Shown: positions 56,353 to 64,000 of the stretch, piece by piece
Layout: every line of letters starts with the position of its first letter
How positions within the stretch are numbered: position 1 is the first letter of the stretch
Assembly (NCBI GenBank): GCA_910589415.1
Contig: OU342639.1
Span: 19,166,268 to 19,230,267 of the forward strand
Length of the DNA stretch: 64,000 bases
Source of the DNA: Malachius bipustulatus
Taxonomy: Eukaryota > Arthropoda > Insecta > Coleoptera > Melyridae
Direction of reading: 5' to 3'
Translations under genes and position numbers: made by a program
The notes under the pieces: model-generated
Told to the model about the DNA's origin: nothing
Database searches by the model: none
What the model saw: only the letters and a program-made list of their open reading frames with translations

Positions 56353-58338
56353 ACCTACCCAATTGCAAATCAATAATTAATTTAAGTTGTAGTGTTACTT
56401 GGTTCATGCCGATTCATGTGCATGTGCATGTTACACTGAGCATGTGCGAAATTCTCATAACACGTGCCAGCCAGCCATGTTTCAATGCTTCAAGTCTTTG
56501 AATTTGAAATATTAGCGCGTGTTGGAATCATTAAGTTCAAACAGATGGCGCTAGGATGTATTTAAAATGCTGTACCAGACATTTTCATATATAAATAAAG
56601 TATTAACGGGGCTGTATAAATAAAATGTAGGTAGGTACGCTTTTACTATTTCACAAAAAAATATTTCCTCATTAATTTTATTTTAATTATTATTGTAAAG
56701 CTTCATTTTATCAGTATAACCCAATACATTATCCCTACAAAAGCAATTAGGTATATTATATACAGTTGTATTAGGTAGATGTTTGTTACAGTAGATTAGC
56801 ATTAATTTATAGCCTATTGGTATAATTACCGCTACTAATTAATTTATAGATTTGTTTAATGAAATTTTGCATTTATGTAATAAGCAATTTCTAATTAAAT
56901 AATTATATATCAAATAGGTACATTAATAATTATATAACATAAAATTAAATTAAACAATATATAGGTACAAGAGATGGATGGACTTTGCAAAAGAGATCAT
57001 AAAAATTTTTAATTTTCAATATAATACAAGTTTCGTTTCTTTTATTTAATTTAAATAAATCTCTAAAATAACAATGCTCAAGTTGAATGCACAAGTAGAT
57101 GATGGAAATAAATTTTCGAAAAGTTACATACGCCCTATATTGACATATATGAAACATAAATATTGACATTAAAACGAAATAAAACGAATGATTTTTTTAT
57201 AGTACACCTACATTATTTCATTATAATTACGTATTTTACAATAGCGCACCTTCTGTGTGAAAATTACTACATCGATTTTCTATTTCTTAAACTCAGACTT
57301 CGATCTTCTCCGAGTAGATACTTATGTTTTATCTCACCTCTAAATCATCTCAAACTTAAGTTTTTTAAACAATTTTGTATATACTAGAAAGAAAAATAAC
57401 TATAAGAAAAACTGTATTGAAAAAATAGTTATTAAAAATAAAATCCAAAAGTTACTTTAAAATCCCACCAGGAATCAAAATTTAAAGAATGAAGTAAGAC
57501 TTCTATTTACCAGTAATATAGGTACTGACTCTTTCGGGCAAGGGGGGCCTTTATTATAATTCTCAATTTGACGAAAATTGAGTCAACACACCGACGATTT
57601 GTCAGAGGATACACAAAAGACCTAAGCAAGAAATTAATTCATAATAAAACATCAATTAACATTTAGTCATCATTTAGTCACAACCTTACCCTCATTTCCC
57701 ATATAGGTACTGCGGATTTTTACGTTTTACTATCTTAAAACGTTCAATGTTTTTATAGTTAGACGAAAACCATTTGCACAATATTTATAACATATATCTA
57801 AGACAACCCGATGTTAGTTTTAAAATGTTGAAGCTATAAAGACTTGATCAATTTAGTTTTGTTTTTAAGGAGGCAATATAATAACAATGGAAACAAAAAC
57901 CTAATTCGCTTATTCGAATTTTCGATTAATAATATTCCTTAATTTGTATATAGGTATAGGTGTAGTGAAATTCTGGAAGGTGTGAAGCGAGTTATATTTT
58001 CTTAACTTCCAGTGTAGCTTAGGTCGCTCTATAAATATTAGATTATACACTTGAGATTTTAAGAGTTTTGTAAATAACGTGATTGGTTGAAACTCTCGGT
58101 TTTGGAATGTAACTTGGAATGGGGAGCAAACTGAAATGCGCTTAAAACTTTCCAAAACAATTTTGCCTGCTGTCAGAACAAACCTCATAAATTATATTTA
58201 TTCAAGAACTATTGAGTACTACTAGGAGTAGGTACATACATATAAATGAAACCACGGGAACAATTTTCCAGATATGGCACTTCAAACTGTTTCTACAGTA
58301 ATTGGCGCTGAAAAGACTGAACTTTTCATACTGAATAC
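56353..58338. other. Intergenic AT-rich DNA
   Basis: No gene recognised. Frames at 56945-57169, 57163-57387 and 57910-58188 are AT-biased and unlike known proteins. I see no supported feature. Confidence 0.4.
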
Positions 58339-59245
58339 CTGGGGCCTGTAACACAAACCCTACAATTGTAACAAGTCTACAAGTTACAAGAAATATGCTT
58401 GTAACTACAAGTCTTACATAATTCGAAAACATAACGCTAACTGCTACAATTGTAAAATTTCAATAATTTCGTACATATGTAGCTACATATTTGTAGACTT
58501 CTCGCAACATGTTTAGTGTTCCATCCACTACACCACATACTTCAGGAAAGCCGGCCATTGCATGGAATCTCTGTATAACATTCAGCATATTATGGGGCCA
58601 TGACACTATGATATCGAATTTGACTTCATTTGCAGCATTAACGGTATCATGTATGCATCTACAGAGGCAATGGGGGTCAGTACCACGGTGTTTGCGATAT
58701 GCATGGAGTATCAAAAATAACTGTGATAGCCAGTGTAAGGCAATTAAAGTCTTCTGTGGTATAGTGTCAATCCGTACCATCGAATTGTTCTATTTGCAAG
58801 CTATGGCCCAATATCTTGAAGAAGGTTTTCAAATTGGTGTCGACTAAGACGAAACATTTCGTTGAATTCGCTATCACTGAGGAACACGAAGTCTTTTCTC
58901 ATTTGAAATCGGTATTCTCGAACATCTTCATTGACACTTTCAGAATCACTTGACCCCATATTGGGGACAGATACGTAAATATTCACGGTACGAGAGTTGC
59001 CGTAATACTGTTTACCAACAGCAGCAGATAGGTAAAACATTATCTACACTTGTAAAAAATACTGTAACAGAATCATACAAGTGATGTGGTTGTGTTATAG
59101 AATACTAGTACATATGTAAGATTTCTTCCGTAATTACTTACGCCACACGGGTAGTTACAAGTTGTGTTGTGTTACGAAATCACTACAAGTGTAGAATAAA
59201 TTTTTACAATTGTAGGACTTGTACGGTTTGTGTTACAGGCCCCTG
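58339..59245 (-). mobile_element. PIF/Harbinger element, internally deleted, with 3-bp target-site duplication
   Basis: The element proper is 58342-59242 (901 bp). The termini are GGGCCTGTAACACAAACC at both ends as inverted repeats, continuing to CTACAATTGTA. CTG flanks each side (58339-58341 and 59243-59245), a 3-bp duplication as expected for this superfamily. The minus strand encodes parts of a HARBI1-like nuclease: an amino-terminal region with FLSDSEFNEMFRLSRHQFEN and LLQDIGP (59040-58802), then broken frames, then VSWPHNMLNVIQRFHAMAGF and PEVCGVVDGT (about 58620-58525), whose VDGT holds the first catalytic aspartate. Everything after that is deleted, so no active transposase is made. 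Confidence 0.87.
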
Positions 59246-61090
59246 CTGTCGTGATAGATACGACGTTTAATAATAATTTTACATGATTATGTCAAACACA
59301 AAAAAATCGTTAATTAATAAATAGTAGAGCGAAAGATCTGTTTTACTTGTGGAAACATTATCTTATTATAATTAACAAAAAAATAATGACTTAATTTTTT
59401 GTAACTTATTTTTGTAGTTGTAAAAAATCTTTTTCTGCGAAACTATTTGTCTTGAACGGACTCTGTAAGATAGTGACTTATTAAATATGTATACCCAATT
59501 TTTCTTTAAGGACACCCAGAAATGATTAAAGTATTTTCTTTGGTTAATTTTTCGAACTCTTACCGGAAGACGTCGCTTCAAAACAATTTCAATCAATTTT
59601 TAGTCCTATATTATTACTACAATGGGATTGAGGGTGCAGGGTCCGGGCTATAACAATAAGTCTTCTCAACTGTCGTTTATTTTTAATTTTTTTAATTTTT
59701 CACTTCCAGCACATTTTTCACTCCTATTATTTTGATTAAGTGGAGGAAAAAGTTGCAACCAAATTTTTTTAAATATTAGTAATTTTTAACTACACTTTTT
59801 TGAAAAAACAAAGTATTATATATTCTATTCTGCCATGTTTATATGCGTATTGTTTATTGATAGGAATGGATCATTTCAGGCCAGAATTAATGAGGGTAAA
59901 GTAAGAACACTGAAAAAGAAGGAAAAATTTAAAGAATCGGAAACAAAAAACAAAAGACAAAACAAAAACACTTCGCACGTATTTATTATATCATATCATT
60001 TGGAGTCACTATTATTACAAAGGTTTTAGAGCTAGCAGCGAAAACATTTGTTGCTTATTCCTAGTGAGGGAGTTGAAAGTAAATTTTGAGGGATAAAAAA
60101 ATAAAAAAAGAAAACAGTAAGTATAAATACCTATCTACCTATATGGAATTATGTATAATAACTGAAACTTTCTTCAAATTGTTACTGATGTCGAAGAACA
60201 CAATTTTCTAAATAAATTAGTAGTAAAAAAACTTGTGAACATTTTTTTGGTTGGAATTTTTTTTTAAATTTCAAGCTCTCCAAAAACCTAAACGCTCAAG
60301 ATTCCTATCAATATTCTTTCAAATTAATTTTCATTAAAACCACCATCCTTATACAATTCCAATTTACCAAGCGGACCGCTAACTCTAATTATTATTATCA
60401 CAATAAACAACTGAACCTAATAGACAACACCCTGTGTAACCCCCCCACTTATGCATTCACTTGACTAATAGTCTATCTACACCAGATTGCCATGTATTTT
60501 GGATGTTCTTAACGAAAAACAAAGTAACTCTTTGAGAATATTCTAATCCATTTATTATCCTGTAATTATCCAGTACGTTGTATAATACTACCTCTACCAA
60601 TAAATGGTGATCATATTTCATGAGTTTTAGAGAGAAATGTTTTCAACTGTAAATATGTTTTCGGAATAGGGTGTATGTATAAGTCTCACCCATCGACCAT
60701 GAAATACTGTAGCAATTAAAAAGGTAACCTGAAATCATCTCATTATGCCTTGAGGCTTAATATTTTCGTTATTAAGATTTTTTTCAAAATTTTTGAGCAA
60801 ACTTTAAATGAAATGTTCTAAAATTCTGTTACGGATTTTTTTAGTCACACAAATAGTCATCAAAATATGATCACCAGTTCTTTAGAAAATCTTACAACTG
60901 TTAAAAAAATATCGACTGAATCATGCAGGAATACCCAAGTCATAGATTTTTCCCGTAAATAAACGCATCCATTGATGACAGTTAGGTGTAGACAGTCTAT
61001 AAGAGAAAAACACTAAGTGATTCCTTGGAGGTGATGCATTGATGCAACCCGACAACGAAACGGGGCTTTCTAGGTAAACAGGGGCGCCCC
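59246..61090. other. Intergenic, downstream of dpr
   Basis: AT-rich DNA that will include the dpr 3' UTR at its right end. No other gene, RNA gene or complete element is visible. Confidence 0.4.
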
Positions 61091-62314
61091 TTATGAGGCG
61101 AGCAGCTCGGCGAGGGCGGCCAGTGTGAGGGCGGCCGCTAGGGCGAATCGGGGCGGCGTGCACGCAGCCAGACCCAGTCCCATTGACAGGTGAGGCCATC
61201 CGGGGATCGGTGACGCTGAGTTCTTTCCACGTTGCATCGCTGCCGGGTGTTCACCTGTGGGTAGGATTAGCCGTGTAAGCCTTTGACGAAAAAGTAAGGG
61301 GACGAAACATTCAATGAGGACAAACGGTTAGTAAATACGTCTTGGAAATTTTGGGAAAGCTTTTCTAATCGTTGCTGGTTTACTTTACCATTGAGTAAGT
61401 GAAGTACCTGTGCTACTTCTTGATGTTACACATTAGAGGGAGTAAAGGGTAGTAAGTAATGGTATAAGTCTTGTAGGGGAGTACAAATAAGGGACTTACA
61501 AAAAGGGGATCTGGGACTCTGGAAGTGTTAATTATTACCGCGTCGAGTTTTTTACTCTCAGTAGGTAACTTACCATTGAGCACGTGAAGTAAGATACTGG
61601 CCGAGTCTAGATTGGAAGGACTGCAGGTGTAGTTCCCTGAGTCCTCAGTGCGAGCGTGGAAGATGACAAGCGTGCTGATGGTGGTGTCTGCGCCTACCCT
61701 CTCTGTACGGATATCAATAGCGCTACGATCATACTTGAGCACCCTGTCACCGTCATGGTACCAAAATATGTAAGCCGGTTCCTCCAGCGACTGCGTTATG
61801 CTGCACTTGAGACTCACCGTACTGCCGGTCTTGACGTAGATATCAGATTCACCGGCAATTTCTATTTTCGGCACTGCACAAATGAAAAACGTTTTTATAT
61901 CACGCGAGGAGTAATGTTTATAACTTAACAATTTAAAGCCATACTCACCGACAACGTTCAATGTGATGAAATGGCTCATCTTGGGCTCAGTGCTGACCTG
62001 ACACTCGTACTGTCCGGCGTCTCTAGCTTGCACATACTTGACCTGGAGCGTCCAAGTGTCGGTTGCTTCGACCAGGAAAGCCTGGAATCGATCGTCGGCG
62101 ATGAAGGTGTATCTGTCCACGGTGAGGATGTGAGCGTCTCGCCTTCTGATCCATGAGACAGATTTGTTGCCTAACTGCTTGACCTTGCATGGTAGGTAAG
62201 CGTGAGTTCCTAGTTGTGTTGTAATGTTGGTAGTCGTCGTCGGGTCGAAGTATGGCCCGGTGTAAAGACCCGTGAAACGTTTCACTGCATGGGCTGCTTC
62301 GCCTCCGGAGAATA
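61091..62314 (-). CDS. dpr: Defective proboscis extension response (dpr) family Ig protein, 3' exons only
   Basis: Three exons on the minus strand: 62314-61949 (Ig1), 61873-61574 (Ig2), 61254-61091 (tail). They join in phase at GT-AG sites. Ig1 has GPYFDPTTTTNITTQLGTHA, AYLPCKV, VSWIRRRDAHILTVD, and DAGQYECQVSTEPKMSHF. Ig2 has SLKCSI, PAYIFWYHDGDRVLKYD, and DSGNYTCSPSN. The last exon starts GEHPAAMQ, conserved in this family, and ends in an alanine/leucine-rich hydrophobic stretch (FALAAALTLAALAELLAS) right before the stop, which fits a GPI-attachment signal. Dpr proteins are neuronal surface proteins that pair with DIP partners to specify synaptic wiring. The Ig1 sequence is closest to my memory of the dpr11/dpr15 group, but the number is not resolved. 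The signal peptide and 5' exons are not in view. The tail exon is strikingly GC-rich. Confidence 0.93.
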
Positions 62315-62585
62315 CTGGAGAAAAAATCATTGCTTTAGTTATTTTATTTCAAATGTTTGGTTACAAATGTACTTAATTATCTATCTGGCATATCAAACGT
62401 AAGTTTTGTTCAAACTACTTTTAAAATTATATGACTATTCGTATTATTTCAAGTATCTAATTTCATCTCAGTCACTATAAGGAAGCATTCGACATGATTG
62501 ATGTAAATTTTTTTGCAATTTCACTCTTCGCAGTGTAAAGTGTATATTATTTTGTTGTTTTTCCTTTATACAGAATGACAAGTAA

Positions 62586-63272
62586 GAGGTCTGTTCAGAT
62601 GATACGCGGACTGATGCCATAAAACAAAATGTATTTTATTTAGAAGTCATATGTCTGGGTCCCCTTCAAAGTACTCTCCTCTCCGACAGTGATCCCAAGT
62701 ACACTAATCCCAACAGTGATTTTATTTGTTGAAACACTCCTGATGCGGTTTTTTTGTGTATTGCCCTTCAGCTGTTTCGTTTCACTTGCCATAATCTCGA
62801 GAATTGTATCAAATCTTCTTTCCTGCAAGGGTATTTTGAGTTTGGTGAGCAAGAAAAATTCACAAGGAGCAAGGTCAGGTGGGTAAGCACAGTGGTCGAG
62901 TGTTTGGCCAAAAACTAACAAGTTCGGAGGACTGAATGAAAGATGCCGTACGCTTCATAGCAGCATCACTTTAAACCATATGGAGCATAGTGTAACAGCA
63001 GCTTCTTGTTGTAAGAGATAAGGAAACATGAAAATACAGTACTTATATTAGAAAGATAAAGTCAGGTCAGGTCTTCTGAAATCCTGGCAAACGAAAAAAT
63101 CACTCTTGGCATTAAAAACTGCCTAGCTACTCAGCAAATGAAGATATCTGCAATCGGAAAAGGACGTTTTCATCAGTTGATCTGTACCAACGTGGAGGCA
63201 CCAAGCGAATTCCCTTCGAACCAACTGGAACTGTGAAATTCAAACAGTTCGCGTATTTTCTGAACAGACCTC
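62586..63272 (-). mobile_element. Deleted mariner element upstream of the dpr Ig1 exon
   Basis: The termini are inverted repeats: GAGGTCTGTTCAGATGATAC at 62586 and, on the minus strand from 63272, GAGGTCTGTTCAGAAAATAC. The 687-bp interior encodes, on the minus strand (62921-62640), the carboxy-terminal end of a mariner transposase: YPPDLAPCEFFLLTKLK, RRFDTILEI, then after frame changes a GTQTYDF-like end. DLAPCEFF contains the position of the third catalytic residue. The amino-terminal half is missing and frameshifts are present, so it is inactive. It probably lies in an intron of dpr. Confidence 0.8.
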
Positions 63273-64000
63273 GCGTATGCTTCGGAAATTTTCAAAAAAC
63301 TTTGTTTTATGAGAAGTGAACTTCCTTTGATGGAGCAAATATTATGAAATGTTATTTAAAAAGTTGTTAAGAAGTGATACCTAGTCCAATTACAATTTTC
63401 AATTATTTATTAATTTTTAAATAAAATTGTAGGACTTGTGAAATAAACATTAAAAAAATTTAAAAATTATACTTGGTCGATGACTTTGAAATTTGATATA
63501 CAGGGAGGGTGTTTCTTAATAACGTGCTAATACCTCAGGATGCGATTCCTCGGATCATTTTATGAAGAAAAGTTAATATGAACATATGTCCGCAACGGCT
63601 TAAATTTTCTTCTACAGAGTGTTGATTTTATTTTGTTTTCAAGTTTTTTTTTTATTATCTCCGAAAGTAGTTTTGATAGTATTTTCAAATTTGACATGTC
63701 TTAATGTCGCTACACATTTTAATTAGAAAAGTTTTTCTATTGCTCTATACCAGTGGCGTCCCTACAAATATGTCCTCTGACATGTTTTTCAAAAAAATAT
63801 GTGCGTCACTTTTAACCATGCGAATATTTTTTCTGATTAGTCTGATCAATTCTACATGAAAACGCGGTCTCTTGCGTTTTTCTCGTCAGACTCTTCTTGA
63901 TTTAATCAATTTATTTAAAATTATTTTAATTTAATAAAATTATAGCGAATAATAATTATTTTATTTTGAAAATAGAAAATATCAGAGTGCGGATCAATAT
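63273..64000. other. Probable dpr intron with the left end of another MITE
   Basis: TATACAGGGAGGGTGTTTCT at 63499 resembles the left terminus of the TA-flanked elements of this window. CAGTGGCGTCCCTACAAAT near 63752 matches the CAGTGGCGT motif seen in the 13.4-kb array and the GTPBP3 intron MITE. The right end is outside the window or decayed. No exon seen. Confidence 0.45.

Noticed and set aside
1..64000. Prokaryotic features (CRISPR arrays, operons, Shine-Dalgarno sites)
   Set aside because: The window has spliced eukaryotic genes and insect transposons; the repeats seen are transposon-derived and lack CRISPR spacing.

Overview
The window is nuclear DNA of an insect, most likely. It is AT-rich, has spliced genes with canonical GT-AG introns, and carries typical insect transposons (I-superfamily and Jockey/CR1-like LINEs, Ty1/copia, Tc1/mariner, PIF/Harbinger, many MITEs). 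A dpr-family immunoglobulin gene is arthropod-specific and supports this. I cannot assign an order with confidence.

Four host genes can be reconstructed exon by exon. On the minus strand, GTPBP3 (mitochondrial tRNA-modification GTPase, MnmE homologue) occupies 19401-22790 in six exons. FICD (ER-resident Fic AMPylase/deAMPylase of BiP) occupies 33339-36364 in five exons. The 3' part of a dpr gene (two Ig domains plus a hydrophobic, probably GPI-signal tail) occupies 61091-62314 in three exons; its 5' exons are not visible. On the plus strand, MFSD12 (lysosomal or pigment-granule MFS transporter) occupies 41222-48215 in nine exons. The exon joins keep the frame, and the predicted GTPBP3, FICD and MFSD12 proteins (497, 453 and 461 aa) are close to the human lengths.

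Mobile DNA fills most of the rest. 0-19 kb: decayed Tc1/mariner-type transposases (1.64-2.4 and 7.2-8.8 kb), a decayed LINE (4.2-6.2 kb), several MITEs and foldback elements, and a three-unit diverged tandem array (13.4-14.76 kb). 22.99-28.56 kb: an apparently full-length LINE with both ORFs open, a 12-bp target-site duplication and a 1-nt stop/start overlap between the ORFs, inserted 204 bp upstream of the GTPBP3 start codon. 28.6-32.4 kb: nested debris, with a foldback element split by a 1.66-kb LTR-like insertion, a second foldback and a LINE tail. 36.5-38.1 kb: repeats upstream of FICD and a 5'-truncated LINE with a 28-bp target-site duplication. 44.1-45.0 kb: a long hairpin MITE in MFSD12 intron 4. 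50.5-52.0 kb: a 1.5-kb foldback with ~460-bp arms holding the amino-terminal 37 codons of a transposase. 58.3-59.2 kb: a deleted Harbinger copy. 62.6-63.3 kb: a deleted mariner copy just upstream of the visible dpr exons.

The most unusual signals are: a ~130-bp CRE-containing module shared upstream of both GTPBP3 and FICD; the displacement of one copy of that module by the LINE; a near-perfect 81-bp palindrome 27 bp inside the first FICD intron; a 54-bp in-frame, stop-free intron next to the Fic catalytic core; and the foldback element carrying a transposase amino terminus. I see no new multi-gene system; the novelty lies in the repeat architecture and its closeness to gene-control and splice sites.
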